From contig NZ_CP035280.1 in NCBI RefSeq assembly GCF_004103695.1, forward strand, positions 1,860,001-1,924,000: 64,000 nt of DNA, in the 5' to 3' direction. This document shows positions 17,772 through 27,938 of this stretch, in pieces. The position numbers and the translations under genes are program-made. The notes beneath the pieces were generated by a model. The model saw nothing but the letters and a program-made list of their open reading frames with translations. It did no database searches and was not told the origin of the DNA. How positions within the stretch are numbered: the first letter of the stretch is position 1; every line of letters begins with the position of its first letter. The stretch is from Clostridium sp. JN-9. Its GTDB lineage: Bacteria > Bacillota > Clostridia > Clostridiales > Clostridiaceae.

Positions 17772-17852
17772 ATTCTAGTAATTTATTTACAATGTAAATA
17801 TACAGATTATTTTATAATAAAAATAAATGTATAATTAGGAGGTAGATTGATC

Positions 17853-19064
17853 TTGGCAGATACTGAAATATTTAATCTTAATCAAGTGGTTGATTTAAGC
17901 ACCTTACAGGACATTCAGGATAAATTTGCTAAAGTTGTAGGACTTTCATCAGTAATTGTGGATGAAGATGGTGTTCCTTATGGAACTCCAAGTAACTTTA
18001 CAAAATTTTGTTTGTTAATCAGAAGTTCAAAAGAAGGAAGAAGGCGCTGTTTCAAAAGTGACGGGGAATCTGGTAATTTAGCCATGAAAGCCGGCAAGCC
18101 TCTTATTTATAACTGCCATTCCGGATTAATTGATTTAGCTTCACCAATAATAGTTAATAATAAATATATGGGGTGCATGCTTTGTGGACAAGTATTATCC
18201 GATGACTTTGAAAATAAAAAAAGGGTAGATTTTAAAAGGCTTTCCAAAGAGCTCAGTCTGGATGAAGATAAGCTTAGGGAAGCTTATTCTGAATTAAATA
18301 CATTAAAATATGAAAAAATTAAAGATGCATCTGAATTCTTATTTTTATTTACTAACCTCATAACCAAAATGGGAATGGCAAATATAACCCAGACAGCTTT
18401 ATTAGAAGAAATTCAGCAGAAGATGAAATTAACTGAGCTAATTAAAAATATGGAACTAAAATCACTGCAGTCTCAAATAAATCCTCATTTTTTATTTAAT
18501 ACTTTAAATGCTATTGCAAGAATAGCATTAATTGAAAACGCTCCCAATACAGAAGAACTTATTTACTCATTGTCAGATATATTAAGATATAGTGTAAAAA
18601 ACATAGACAAAATGGTTACTGTAAAAGAAGAAATCGATAACATTAAAAAGTATCTTCACATACAGCAGACAAGATATGGTGATAGAATGAGTTCAAGCAT
18701 TATAATAGATAACAACATTTTAAAATATAAACTGCCTGCCATGACCCTTCAGCCAATAGTTGAAAATTCAATTATTCATGGCTTAAAAGATAAGAAAGAA
18801 AATGGCCAGATTAAAATTATTGGCAGACTGTCTAAAAATAAAACTATTATATTTGAAATTTATGATAATGGAATTGGAATTGATAATGAAAAAATATACC
18901 GTCTACTGGACATATATAGTGAAGATTCTGGTTTAAAGGGACTTGGGATATATAATGTAAACAGTAGAATAAAGCATTTATTTGGCAGTGAATTTGGCAT
19001 ATCAATTGAAAGTGTTAAAAATCAGTACACCAGAGTCTTAATAAATATACCCTGTAGCAAATAA
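17853..19064 (+). CDS. PocR-domain LytS-like sensor histidine kinase
   Basis: About 403 residues. Residues ~10-165 form a PocR-type sensory domain with its Cys-rich core (RRRCFKSDG, YNCHSGLIDLASPI, MGCMLCGQVL), known in regulators of propanediol genes. The remainder is a LytS/YesM-type kinase: H-box LKSLQSQINPHFLFNTLNAIARIA, then the N-box and GLGIYNVNSRIK of the ATPase domain. There are no membrane segments, so it is a cytoplasmic sensor. I choose TTG 17853, about 10 bases from AGGAGG, over TTG 17847, which is too close. It is divergent from the pdu operon and 14 bases from its response regulator. Confidence 0.9.
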   Translation: MADTEIFNLNQVVDLSTLQDIQDKFAKVVGLSSVIVDEDGVPYGTPSNFTKFCLLIRSSKEGRRRCFKSDGESGNLAMKAGKPLIYNCHSGLIDLASPIIVNNKYMGCMLCGQVLSDDFENKKRVDFKRLSKELSLDEDKLREAYSELNTLKYEKIKDASEFLFLFTNLITKMGMANITQTALLEEIQQKMKLTELIKNMELKSLQSQINPHFLFNTLNAIARIALIENAPNTEELIYSLSDILRYSVKNIDKMVTVKEEIDNIKKYLHIQQTRYGDRMSSSIIIDNNILKYKLPAMTLQPIVENSIIHGLKDKKENGQIKIIGRLSKNKTIIFEIYDNGIGIDNEKIYRLLDIYSEDSGLKGLGIYNVNSRIKHLFGSEFGISIESVKNQYTRVLINIPCSK

Positions 19065-19078
19065 CCAAGGAGGGTAAA

Positions 19079-19834
19079 ATGTATAAACTTTTAATTGTTG
19101 AAGATGAAGCTCTTGAGAGAAGAGCATTAAGAATTATAATAAACAAAAATTTTAACGACATTGATATAATAGGTGACGCTAAAACAGGACTTGATGCTGT
19201 AGAGCTTGCCAGGAAATTTAAGCCTGACATCATTTTAATGGATATTGAAATGCCTGAGGCCAGCGGACTTGAAGCTCAGGAAGCCATAATAGAATTCCTT
19301 CCCAATGTTACTACCATAATTCTTTCAGCCTATGATAATTTTCAGTTTGCGCAGACAGCCATAAGGCTTAAAGTATTTGATTACATATTAAAGCCTGCTA
19401 AGCCTTCAGATTTATCTGATGTGCTTGGAAATGCAATAGACCATATTAATAAATTAAGCATGCAGTCAAATATAGCATCCTCAGGGAAAGATGAGTTTAC
19501 TGGCAATGAATTCAGCCAGATAATAAATGCTGCTCTTAAATACATAAATAATAACTATAATCAAAATATAAATCTGGAGTCTGTGGCATCATATATTCAC
19601 TTAAATCCGCAGTATTTCAGCAGATACTTTAAAAACTCCACTGGTATGAACTTTGTGGATTATCTATCCCTTGTAAGAGTAAGAGAAGCTAAAAAGATGC
19701 TGCTTACAACTGATTTTAGTATAGCTGAAGTAAGCCTTAAGATGGGATATATAGATCCAAGTTATTTTAGTAAAGTCTTTATGAAGTATGAGGGAGTTAC
19801 TCCAAATAAGTTTAGATGCTGTCATAGAAGATAG
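19079..19834 (+). CDS. AraC-type response regulator (YesN-like)
   Basis: 251 residues: a receiver domain (phosphoacceptor D in IILMDIEMPEASG, about residue 54; K in LKPAKPS) and a C-terminal AraC/XylS double helix-turn-helix (about 150-251, YFSRYFKNSTGMNFVDYLSLVRVREAKKML). It is paired with the PocR-domain kinase and almost certainly activates the divergent pdu operon in response to diol. The ribosome site is AAGGAGGG. A strong terminator follows. Confidence 0.94.
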   Translation: MYKLLIVEDEALERRALRIIINKNFNDIDIIGDAKTGLDAVELARKFKPDIILMDIEMPEASGLEAQEAIIEFLPNVTTIILSAYDNFQFAQTAIRLKVFDYILKPAKPSDLSDVLGNAIDHINKLSMQSNIASSGKDEFTGNEFSQIINAALKYINNNYNQNINLESVASYIHLNPQYFSRYFKNSTGMNFVDYLSLVRVREAKKMLLTTDFSIAEVSLKMGYIDPSYFSKVFMKYEGVTPNKFRCCHRR

Positions 19835-19837
19835 CAA

Positions 19838-19884
19838 AAAGTCAAAAAACTACTTTTTTGATAAAAAAGCAGTTTTTTGACTTT
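19838..19884. terminator. Bidirectional terminator after the response regulator
   Basis: AAAGTCAAAAAACT pairs with AGTTTTTTGACTTT, and an inner CTTTTTT/AAAAAAG extends the stem around a very short loop. It serves the converging response-regulator and DUF2971 genes. Confidence 0.85.
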
Positions 19885-19885
19885 A

Positions 19886-20629
19886 TTAATATTTAGCAAC
19901 CCTTATATCCGATCTTCTTATTTTAATGTTATTATCAATTTTGTATCTATTCCATACTATTTTTTTTACAAGATTATAAAACCAGTCAGGAGCAAATGGA
20001 CTCACAAAAATATCCTCTATTAATAAATTTAAATTTACTTTAAATCTTTTACAATGGTCTTTTGAATAATCTACATAAATTGCTCTCACTTCATTTTCAT
20101 AATCATAGGGTTTAAACTTCAATGTTTCCATTAGCCTTGTATTAATGGATAATGTGCCATCATCCCTGTAATAATATGCTGGTTCCGTTTTAGTTATCAT
20201 ATCCTTATAAGAGTCAATATACTTTATTTTATAAATTTTTATATCACTATTTTCCAAAGCACTTTTAAGTCTGCCTATGGTAGTTTTTATACATATACCA
20301 TTTTTAGGATTTGTATATATCTTCCACAAGGCATAAGACTCATTTTCAAACTTATTCCAGCAGTTAACATAAACATTTCTAATGTCTTTAATACTGTTAA
20401 TTAAATTCAAATAATTCTTTTTACTTTCATCAGACCATCCTTTAAAAAAGTTAATTGGTATTTCTCCTTCATAACCATCTTCAAAATAGTGAGAATTTGT
20501 AAAATGAAGTTCCTGTGTTTCAAGAAGATCAATTAATTCTGTGAAATTTATATATCTTGCAATATCCATGCTGTCAGGTGCAAGAAATGATTTATTAACT
20601 TGTATTATCCTTTCATGTGTATCACTCAT
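19886..20629 (-). CDS. DUF2971 family protein
   Basis: About 247 residues matching the DUF2971 family by its pattern: an N-terminal YINFTELIDLLETQELHFTNSHYFEDGYEG, a central WKIYTNPKNGICIKTTIGRLKSAL and a terminal FVSPFAPDWFYNLVKKIV. Function is unknown; members are scattered in accessory regions and some lie in defence-like neighbourhoods. I take ATG 20629 with GAGG at six bases upstream instead of ATG 20641, which overlaps that site. No membrane segment or catalytic motif stands out. Confidence 0.75.
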   Translation of the reverse strand: MSDTHERIIQVNKSFLAPDSMDIARYINFTELIDLLETQELHFTNSHYFEDGYEGEIPINFFKGWSDESKKNYLNLINSIKDIRNVYVNCWNKFENESYALWKIYTNPKNGICIKTTIGRLKSALENSDIKIYKIKYIDSYKDMITKTEPAYYYRDDGTLSINTRLMETLKFKPYDYENEVRAIYVDYSKDHCKRFKVNLNLLIEDIFVSPFAPDWFYNLVKKIVWNRYKIDNNIKIRRSDIRVAKY

Positions 20630-20646
20630 GTTAAACCTCATATTTT

Positions 20647-22365
20647 TTAGATTTTAAATTTTTGCACCATAGTAGTAAGCTTTTGTGAAAGGCTGGCTTG
20701 TTCTTCAGCAGTTTTTGCAATTTGTTCCATAGCATTAGTTGTCTCATTTAAGCTTGAAGCAATGCCAGAGGAAAATTCAGTAGATTGTTCTGTATCAGAT
20801 GCTAAGTTTTGTATTGCTTCTGCTACCTGATTTACTGTAGCACTGATTTCTTCAGACATTGATGCAATATTTTCAGACATGCTGCTTACAAAATTAGCGT
20901 CATTTTCGTAGCTCACTCCAGTATCTGCAAAGGCATCATAGTCAGGCTTTACACTTTCATCTATAAATTTAAGTACTTCTCTGGAATTATTGGAAAGATT
21001 AGAGAAAGCATTTTCAACTTTATTAATGGTAGACTGAATAGTTGAAACAGCCTCAGCTGATTCCTCAGCTAACTTTCTTACCTCGTCTGCAACTACAGCA
21101 AATCCTTTTCCCTGATCTCCAGCTCTTGCTGCTTCAATAGCAGCATTAAGAGCAAGTAAATTTGTCTGATCTGCTATATTTGCAATTGCATCTGCCATAA
21201 CTTTTATTTCTTCCACAACTTTTCCCTGCTCAATAGCATCCACTATATTTTTATATTTAGTCTCATACATATTATTAGCTTCATTTTTTGAATTAGAACT
21301 TTTTTCACTAATTTCTGCAGCTTTATTTTTTATTTCTAATGATTTATTGCTGCCATCAGTTGCCCTTTTTGCAAGCTCATCAATACTGCTGTTAACCTCT
21401 TCAACAGAGGCAGTAATCTCTTCAGTTGCTGCAGTTGTATTTTCATCCCTTTTTATTATTTCCTCTGAAGATTTATTCATTTGTTCAACTTGGCTTGTAA
21501 TTTCTTCCACAGTTGCATTTAATTCTTCTGTGCCGGCAGAAAGACTTGTTGAATCTTCTATTATAGTTTTAATAAGCTCCTTAACATTATGCTGAGCAGT
21601 CCTTAAAGATGAAATGGCTGCTCCTATTTCGTCATTGGTTGTTATCTGAATTTCATCTGAAAAATCGTACTCCGCCATTTTCTTAGCACTTGACTGTATT
21701 TTATTTAATGCTTTTGTAATTCCTTTAATTAACAATACTGAAATAATCAATAGTACTATAAAAGATAGTGCAATAAATATTAAAACCATATTTTTAGAAT
21801 CACTATATACTTTGTTACTGTTATTCTGACTGTTTTTAGCATTTTCTGTATTCATATTAATCAGACCATTTAATGAAGCCATCATACCGGTGTTCAAGTC
21901 ATTTAAACTTTTATATTTTGTTTCAGCTTCTGAATATTTTTTATCCCTGCAAAGCTGAATAATTTCATTAGATTGATCTGTAAATTGTTTTAAAATTCCC
22001 TGAAATTTTGTAAATTCTTCTTTTTCACCTGGAAGCCAGTTGTTAGTACCATTATCAATTTTTTTCATTGAATCAGCAATAATTTTATTAGTAACATCTA
22101 TATCATTGATTTTCTGCAGCTGATTTACCTCTTCATTATCATAAATCAGATTCATTAAATCAATTCTATATGTATACAGGCTTTTACTTATTTCCTCCAA
22201 ATTACTTACATAATTCAATTTCCTAACTATGTCATTTGAATTTGAATTAATAAAATTAAGTTCTAATAAAGATACCCCTCCTACAACTGCAATAAAAATA
22301 AAAGCCATAACTGCAGATATTATTAATTTAGTCCTTACTTTAACATTCTTCATACCCTTAACCAT
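20647..22365 (-). CDS. Methyl-accepting chemotaxis protein
   Basis: 572 residues. TM1 is near residues 13-32, followed by an extracytoplasmic four-helix-bundle type sensor (about 33-190, [22 protein letters not shown] in part), TM2 near 192-213, and a HAMP segment. The cytoplasmic signalling domain carries the conserved hairpin tip [21 protein letters not shown] and the following [16 protein letters not shown]. It should signal to the CheA/CheW array. The ligand is not predictable. An IS607-type element ends about 50 bases upstream and may affect its promoter. Confidence 0.93.
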   Translation of the reverse strand: MVKGMKNVKVRTKLIISAVMAFIFIAVVGGVSLLELNFINSNSNDIVRKLNYVSNLEEISKSLYTYRIDLMNLIYDNEEVNQLQKINDIDVTNKIIADSMKKIDNGTNNWLPGEKEEFTKFQGILKQFTDQSNEIIQLCRDKKYSEAETKYKSLNDLNTGMMASLNGLINMNTENAKNSQNNSNKVYSDSKNMVLIFIALSFIVLLIISVLLIKGITKALNKIQSSAKKMAEYDFSDEIQITTNDEIGAAISSLRTAQHNVKELIKTIIEDSTSLSAGTEELNATVEEITSQVEQMNKSSEEIIKRDENTTAATEEITASVEEVNSSIDELAKRATDGSNKSLEIKNKAAEISEKSSNSKNEANNMYETKYKNIVDAIEQGKVVEEIKVMADAIANIADQTNLLALNAAIEAARAGDQGKGFAVVADEVRKLAEESAEAVSTIQSTINKVENAFSNLSNNSREVLKFIDESVKPDYDAFADTGVSYENDANFVSSMSENIASMSEEISATVNQVAEAIQNLASDTEQSTEFSSGIASSLNETTNAMEQIAKTAEEQASLSQKLTTMVQKFKI

Positions 22366-22395
22366 GCCGTTACCGTTGCCAAAACATTATAGGAC

Positions 22396-22415
22396 TCTAT
22401 AAAGCTTGTTTAATT
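22396..22415 (-). other. Predicted guide segment of TnpB element A
   Basis: The ~20 bases following the GG at the right end of the omega-RNA scaffold (RNA reads AATTAAACAAGCTTTATAGA). By TnpB biology this flanking DNA becomes the guide. The exact end is uncertain by a few bases. Confidence 0.4.
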
Positions 22416-22528
22416 CCCTGTTCATTGTGTCCGATTTTGCTAAAAGCTACTTTCGTTTGATATAACACTCCAAGGGCTTAACTTCGGATACAACGCATCC
22501 TACACCTCAAGCATAACTGTTTAGGTAG
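22416..22528 (-). ncRNA. Omega-RNA scaffold and right end of TnpB element A
   Basis: Downstream of tnpB. It shares blocks with the region after the second tnpB: GTGTA, TTGGAGTG, GTAGCTT, GCAA and ACAATGAA..GG. The first hairpin here is GGAT..ATCC, while the other element has CCGAA..TTTCGG at the same place, so pairing is kept while sequence differs. This is the pattern of a TnpB omega-RNA. Confidence 0.65.
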
Positions 22529-23644
22529 TTATGCTGAATATCTGCTTAAATTAATTGAAGCATTGAAATCTCTATCAATAACTGCTCCACATTCTTTGCA
22601 GATATAAGTTCTTTCTGATAATGATAATTTAGCTTTTACATGACCACACTCACTACAAGTTTTTGATGAAGGATACCATTTATCCGCTTCAATAAATTTA
22701 ATTTCATAAAATTCACATTTGTATTGAAGCTGCCTTTTAAACTCATATAATCCTTGCTGTGCTATAGCTTTAGATAAGTGTTTATTCTTCATCATACCTT
22801 TAATGTTAAGTGTTTCCATAACAACTCTTGATGGCTTGGTTTTCACTATCTTACTCGTTGCTTGGTGTAAATGGTTATTCCGAATATTAGATAATCTTCT
22901 ATAAAGTAATCTAATCTGCTTTTCAAGTTTTATAATGTTGCTTGTTTTGACAAACTTCCTCCCTTCTTTATTTAACTCATATTTTTTTGATATTTTACGT
23001 TGCAACCTACGTAATCTTTTTTCTAATTTTTTAACAAGCCTTGTTTTATTTATATTTTTAAAAGTCATTCCATTAGAACATATGGCAAGGTCTTTAATAC
23101 CAACATCTATACCTATGCTCTCATCAGTTAATTCCACTTTTGAATTTTCCTTCTCAATACCTATGGATAAGTACCAGTACTTTCCGTCAAAGCTTACCCT
23201 TGGATTGGTATATTTAACATCCATTGGTATTTGCTCTGATGTTTTAATCCAACCTACTTTTTCGATTAATATCATGTTAGACTTAACCTTTAATTTCAGA
23301 TTGTCATTGTAAAATGATGGTTTAGATTTTCTTCTACTTTTAAACTTTGGCTTATCTGCTAATCCTTTAAAAAAGTTTTTATAAGCATTGCAGCCATCTT
23401 TTACAGCCTGTTTTGCTACATTGTTAGATACTACACTCAGCCATTTATATTCTTCTGTTTGCTTCATTAAAGTAATTTCTTTTCTCAAATCACCATCACT
23501 AATAAACTTACCACAATTTTTATAATTTTCTTCTTGTCTTGCAAGTGTCCAATTATAGATAAATCTTGCAGTTCCAACAGATTGCCATAACTTTTGTTCC
23601 TGTTCTACATTTGGAATAATTCTAACTTTCTTCGCTAGTATCAT
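22529..23644 (-). CDS. tnpB: TnpB RNA-guided nuclease (IS607-type element A)
   Basis: 371 residues, a full-length TnpB (IS605 OrfB/RuvC family), an RNA-guided DNA endonuclease and ancestor of Cas12. The RuvC residues are intact: D in GIDVGIKDLAI, E in VVMETLNIKGMM and D in CGAVIDRDFNASINL. The zinc finger CSECG..CKECG is complete. The companion tnpA is a pseudogene whose end overlaps the tnpB start, so the nuclease has outlived its transposase in this copy. The element sits upstream of the chemotaxis receptor gene. Confidence 0.93.
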   Translation of the reverse strand: MILAKKVRIIPNVEQEQKLWQSVGTARFIYNWTLARQEENYKNCGKFISDGDLRKEITLMKQTEEYKWLSVVSNNVAKQAVKDGCNAYKNFFKGLADKPKFKSRRKSKPSFYNDNLKLKVKSNMILIEKVGWIKTSEQIPMDVKYTNPRVSFDGKYWYLSIGIEKENSKVELTDESIGIDVGIKDLAICSNGMTFKNINKTRLVKKLEKRLRRLQRKISKKYELNKEGRKFVKTSNIIKLEKQIRLLYRRLSNIRNNHLHQATSKIVKTKPSRVVMETLNIKGMMKNKHLSKAIAQQGLYEFKRQLQYKCEFYEIKFIEADKWYPSSKTCSECGHVKAKLSLSERTYICKECGAVIDRDFNASINLSRYSA

Positions 23645-23821
23645 TCTTTAACAACTCCTTAATCATTTTCCTTGCTTTATTAGCTCTTTTACCATGAAGT
23701 CTACAACTAAAAACTGTAATAATTTGAATTAAATCCTCAACTAATTTCTAAAAATGATTGAGTTGTACTTGCGAATAATATCTATAAGTTTTGAAAATTC
23801 TCCTATTGAATAACACTTCAT
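23622..23821 (-). pseudogene. IS607-type serine recombinase tnpA remnant (element A)
   Basis: The minus strand begins with an ATG at 23819-23821 behind GAGGGTGG and reads MKCYSIGEFSKLID, the MerR-like DNA-binding start of IS607 TnpA. It then runs into unrelated codons and a stop. In another frame the last ~40 codons read LVEDLIQIITVFSC then RLHGKRANKARKMI, the conserved tail of IS607 TnpA, ending at 23622 and overlapping tnpB by 23 bases. The catalytic serine domain between them is deleted, so this is a dead transposase. Confidence 0.8.
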
Positions 23822-24151
23822 CTATACCACCCTCTAAATTTACTATATTGCCAACATTATATAAATTCAAGAGGCTGTTATAATCTTATATAATGTTTTG
23901 TTAACTGTTATGCCCCCCCTTGTGTATAAAAGCATTTTTTAATATTATTTTACAAAAGAAAAGTTTTAATAAATATGTTATATTTTATCACAAAGAGGAC
24001 TATTTTGCCAGTGTAAATGATTATAACTTCAATAAGTAATATGAAAATTTCTAAAAATAAGTATTATAATATTTAGCTTTTAAAAATGATTTTAAGATCT
24101 TTTATAGAATTATACATATAGACTAATGATAATTAAAAGGAGATAGTTTGT

Positions 24152-25534
24152 ATGTTACAATTAAGCAAAAACGATAAAGATAAGGTGTTGGAAGCTATAA
24201 AAGAAGGTAGGATTGATGCTGCTGACGTAAGTTTCCCTAATCTTATAGATACAATAGTATTAAAAATGAAAAATATAGGACTTATAGATAAATTGGCTGA
24301 AAGTTTTAAAGATAAGAGAAAACAAAATAAACATATTCCATTTCATATACTTATTGCGTTAGCAATTACAGCAAAGATGAAGCTTAAAACCAGCTTGACA
24401 GATGTCGCCTTTGCTGTGACTGATGGTGAGTTATTATCTGAACTAGGATGGAATATGTGGGATACCAATAAAAACCTTGAAGAAGGGTTATTCGCCGAAG
24501 GCGTTATGAGAAATTTAATTCAAAAATATGATGCTGAGGAATTTATAGAGTCTTATAATAATTATGTCCAAAATGTAGTTATGCCATCTCTTAACATAGC
24601 TCCATCTATACATATTCTTGATTGCACTAAAATACATGTGAATTTAGATAATGTAAATTATGAAAATTCTGAAACTATAAAAGATGATGGAAAAGTGATT
24701 CGTGGTTATAAAATGGGAACATTAAGAGGTCTTATGGATGATTCGGGAATTATAGAAGAGATAGTTTTTGATTCTATAAAGCCTCATGATTTAGAACTTT
24801 GTAGAAATATGATTTTAAAAAGTAAATGTTTAAAAGGTGGAGATATTCTCATAAATGACAGGGGATTTATTTCTCGTGATGTTATTAATTTTTTGAAGGT
24901 TGAAAAGCAAGTGGATACATATGTACCTGCAAAAAAGAACATGACAATATACCAAGAAGCTGTAAAAATAGCAATCTCCGAAGACAAGTGGCAAAAACAC
25001 CCTAACAGGAAAAGGAAAACTCAAGAAATACACCTGGTTAAGGATCTAGGTATGATGTGGCAAAGTAATACACCGGATAAAGATGTTGACTTGTGCGCCT
25101 GTGTCGTTCATGATAAAAAAGATAATGAATACTATGTATTTTTAACCACAGACACAAATAAAACTGCAAAACAAATAATAAATACTTATGAACTAAGACC
25201 AGAAATTGAAGAAGACTATAGACAAATAAAAGACTTTTGGAAATTAGAAGATTTTAAGAGTACAAAATATAATTTTATAACTTTTCATATAGTTATGACA
25301 CTCATTGGCTACATGTATTTTCAACTATTCAAAAACATGGAGGAGGGAAATAAGTATTCAGGCAAGTCCCTCCCTGTAATTATTAAGAATTATAAAGAAG
25401 ATAAGCAAAAGTCAGTTATAATATATTCTGGTCAATATTTTGGCGTATTTTCCTTTATTGAATTTATTCAATTGTATGCTGGCTGCTCCGCAGAGGTAAG
25501 GAAACTTCTTGATCCAACCTTGGCTTTAGTATAG
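24152..25534 (+). CDS. DDE transposase, IS4-like
   Basis: 460 residues. A DDE transposase core is readable: D in SIHILDCTKIHV, D in GDILINDRGFISRD and the YELRPEIEEDYRQIKDFW block containing the C1-type E. It appears full length and uninterrupted. ATG is preceded by AAAAGGAG. It lies next to the decayed IS607 element, so it may be a second insertion in the same hot spot. I could not define clear terminal inverted repeats, so the element boundaries are not given. Confidence 0.82.
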   Translation: MLQLSKNDKDKVLEAIKEGRIDAADVSFPNLIDTIVLKMKNIGLIDKLAESFKDKRKQNKHIPFHILIALAITAKMKLKTSLTDVAFAVTDGELLSELGWNMWDTNKNLEEGLFAEGVMRNLIQKYDAEEFIESYNNYVQNVVMPSLNIAPSIHILDCTKIHVNLDNVNYENSETIKDDGKVIRGYKMGTLRGLMDDSGIIEEIVFDSIKPHDLELCRNMILKSKCLKGGDILINDRGFISRDVINFLKVEKQVDTYVPAKKNMTIYQEAVKIAISEDKWQKHPNRKRKTQEIHLVKDLGMMWQSNTPDKDVDLCACVVHDKKDNEYYVFLTTDTNKTAKQIINTYELRPEIEEDYRQIKDFWKLEDFKSTKYNFITFHIVMTLIGYMYFQLFKNMEEGNKYSGKSLPVIIKNYKEDKQKSVIIYSGQYFGVFSFIEFIQLYAGCSAEVRKLLDPTLALV

Positions 25535-25644
25535 CAGGGTTGGAGGGCTACGCCCAAATTACGAATTGAAGGATTATAAACCATTTTTACTATACATATC
25601 TGATATAATATTTATATAATAAAACATTGCAAGGAGTTTTTAAA

Positions 25645-26436
25645 ATGAATGAAAAAGTTTTTACTATTAATAATAAACAAATATATTACATAATTTATAA
25701 TGGAAAGAAACTGCTGGTGAAAAAAAATAATGAAATTTTAACTCTGCCTGATACAAATGATATAAATACATTAAAAATAAATATAGATAATTCCAGGCCT
25801 TTATTTACTAAAAGTAACTTATATTATGAAAAAACTGATGCAGTTAATCTTCTTTATAATTTTAAATTTGTGGATTTAAGGCCTTACATTCCACTAATGG
25901 ATTACATAACAATGAAATCAGTTTTAAGAGCCCTTCACTTAATTAATTGGAATAATTCTAATATATTCTGCGGAAAATGCGGTTCAAGGCTTGAAGATAA
26001 AAAGGATGAAACAGCAAAAATATGCCCTGACTGTGGGAATATTATATATCCAACTATCTGCCCTGCAACTATTACTGCAATTACCAAAGACCATAAAATT
26101 TTATTAGCACACAATAACAATTTCAGTAATGATATTCATAGTGTTATTGCAGGATTTGTAGAACCTGGTGAAAATTTTGAAGATTGTGTTAAAAGAGAAA
26201 TCTATGAAGAGGTAGGAATCCGTGTTAAAAACATAAAATATTTTGGAAGTCAGCCTTGGCCTTTTCCCTTCTCCCTTATGACAGCATTTACTGCTGAATA
26301 TGAAAGCGGTGATATTAAAGTAGATGGAATTGAAATAGGACATGCTGATTGGTATAGTAAAGATAACCTGCCTCAAATTCCAAGGAAGGGTTCCATAAGC
26401 AGAGATTTAATTGACAACTGGCTTAAAAATATTTAA
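25645..26436 (+). CDS. nudC: NAD+/NADH pyrophosphatase NudC (Nudix hydrolase)
   Basis: About 263 residues. A zinc ribbon (CGKCGSRLEDK then CPDCGN, about residues 108-135) precedes a Nudix box GFVEPGENFEDCVKREIYEEVGI and the NudC-specific SQPWPFP motif. NudC hydrolyses NADH to NMNH and AMP and can remove NAD caps from RNA. The start is ATG 25645, with AAGGAG nine bases upstream; an in-frame TTG at 25627 would include the ribosome site. Confidence 0.95.
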   Translation: MNEKVFTINNKQIYYIIYNGKKLLVKKNNEILTLPDTNDINTLKINIDNSRPLFTKSNLYYEKTDAVNLLYNFKFVDLRPYIPLMDYITMKSVLRALHLINWNNSNIFCGKCGSRLEDKKDETAKICPDCGNIIYPTICPATITAITKDHKILLAHNNNFSNDIHSVIAGFVEPGENFEDCVKREIYEEVGIRVKNIKYFGSQPWPFPFSLMTAFTAEYESGDIKVDGIEIGHADWYSKDNLPQIPRKGSISRDLIDNWLKNI

Positions 26437-26441
26437 AAGAT

Positions 26442-26483
26442 AAAAGTTTATGCTTTGAGCTTTTTAGCTAAGCATAAACTTTT
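26442..26483. terminator. Bidirectional terminator after nudC
   Basis: AAAAGTTTATGCTT pairs with AAGCATAAACTTTT around a 14-base loop, flanked by A and T runs, between converging nudC and the oxidoreductase gene. Confidence 0.85.
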
Positions 26484-26492
26484 GTATATTGA

Positions 26493-27938
26493 TTAATGAT
26501 TCAACTTTCTGTATTCCTTTCTTTCTACCCTTTTAGGCAGTATAGAAGAACCTGGCCCTCTTTTAGTAACTTCATCTTCAGCAATGCCTAATTCTCTGGC
26601 TATAAGTGCTCTTACCCTTGGCTGACAGAAGTTACCCTGACACTGCCCCATACCTGCTCTTGTTCTTCTTTTTATGGCATCAATTGATTTTACATATATT
26701 CCTCTGTGAAGTGCATCTACAATTTCTGCTTCAGTTACAGTCTCACATCTGCAGATAATATGTTTTTCAGGTATTTGAGAATTTATATCTCCTTTAAAAT
26801 TTTTATCCTTTTTAACTATAATAGGCTTCCTATATGGATCAAAATTATCATTTTTTATTAATTCAAGCCCTGAATTTTTTAATATATCTACTACCATTTT
26901 TGCAATGGCTGGTGATGATGTTAAGCCTGGAGAGTCAATACCAGCTACATTTATAAATCCCTTTACCTCAGTTTCTTCTATAATGAAGTCCTTTCTGGTA
27001 TTTGTTGGTCTTACCCCTGCAAATGATGTTATTGCATGGCTTAAGTTAAATCCTTTTATGGACTTTTCTGCTGCAGCTAAAATATACCTTAGTGTTTCTT
27101 CATCAGTTGTTACATCATCTTTTTCAGCAACCTGCTGAGCATCAGGACCAAGCATTAAATTGCCATGATAAGTAGTTGTAACAAGAATACCCTTTCCTTT
27201 TTTAGTTGGAACCTGAAACACAACACTATTAACTAAATAGGACTGATCCTTACTGAATAAAATATATTCTCCTCTTCTTGGTATTATCTTAAAATTTGAA
27301 ACCCCAGCCATTTCAGAAACTTCATCACTTCTTACTCCTGCTGCATTTATTAAATATTTAGTTTCAAATAATCCATTATTTGTTTTAACTTTAAAAATGC
27401 TGCCTTGTTTTTCAATGCCGGTAGCCTCTGTGTTAAGCCTTAAGTCAACTCCATTTTTAACTGCATTTTCTGCAAGGGCAATTACAAATTCATAGGGAGA
27501 TGTTACCCCTGCATTTTTACAGTATAAAGCATACTTAACATCTTTATTAATATATGGTTCCATTTCAATAACTTTTTCTCTGCCTATTATCTCCATGCCT
27601 TCCACTCCATTTGCCAGGCCATATTCATAAAGTTTTTTTAGATGTGCTTTATCTTCTTCTGAAAAACCAATAACCAGAGAACCAGTTTGTCTATATCCAA
27701 AGTTTAATTCCTTATCTAATTGCTCGTACATTCTATTTCCTTTGACACATAGCTTTGCCTTTAAAGTGCCTGGCTCATCGTCATATCCTCCATGTACAAT
27801 CCCGCTGTTTGCTTTAGATGCGCCATTGCTCACATCATCTGACTTATCAATAATGCAGACCTTCAATTTATATTTTGACAGTTCCCTTGCGATATTAGTA
27901 CCAACAACTCCAGCACCAATAATTAAAACATCATACAT
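26493..27938 (-). CDS. FAD-dependent oxidoreductase (GlpA/LhgO-like) with BFD-type 2Fe-2S domain
   Basis: 481 residues. An N-terminal FAD Rossmann motif (DVLIIGAGVVGTNIARELSKY) opens a DAO-type domain (to ~365) similar to anaerobic glycerol-3-phosphate or 2-hydroxyglutarate dehydrogenases. The C-terminal ~100 residues are a BFD-like 2Fe-2S domain with CRCETVTEAEI and GQCQGNFCQPRV cysteines. It would oxidise a hydroxy-acid or glycerol phosphate and pass electrons on. It is alone here, without the GlpB/GlpC-like partners often seen, so the substrate is open. The ribosome site is GGGAGG. Confidence 0.85.
   Translation of the reverse strand: MYDVLIIGAGVVGTNIARELSKYKLKVCIIDKSDDVSNGASKANSGIVHGGYDDEPGTLKAKLCVKGNRMYEQLDKELNFGYRQTGSLVIGFSEEDKAHLKKLYEYGLANGVEGMEIIGREKVIEMEPYINKDVKYALYCKNAGVTSPYEFVIALAENAVKNGVDLRLNTEATGIEKQGSIFKVKTNNGLFETKYLINAAGVRSDEVSEMAGVSNFKIIPRRGEYILFSKDQSYLVNSVVFQVPTKKGKGILVTTTYHGNLMLGPDAQQVAEKDDVTTDEETLRYILAAAEKSIKGFNLSHAITSFAGVRPTNTRKDFIIEETEVKGFINVAGIDSPGLTSSPAIAKMVVDILKNSGLELIKNDNFDPYRKPIIVKKDKNFKGDINSQIPEKHIICRCETVTEAEIVDALHRGIYVKSIDAIKRRTRAGMGQCQGNFCQPRVRALIARELGIAEDEVTKRGPGSSILPKRVERKEYRKLNH

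Noticed and set aside
17653-17850. Cobalamin riboswitch ahead of the B12-dependent pdu operon
   Set aside because: The predicted leader before pduA is only about 25 bases and no B12-box (GCCACTG-like) sequence is present.
26493-27938. Naming the FAD oxidoreductase glpA
   Set aside because: The usual partner genes are absent and the substrate pocket cannot be judged, so a specific symbol is not supported.
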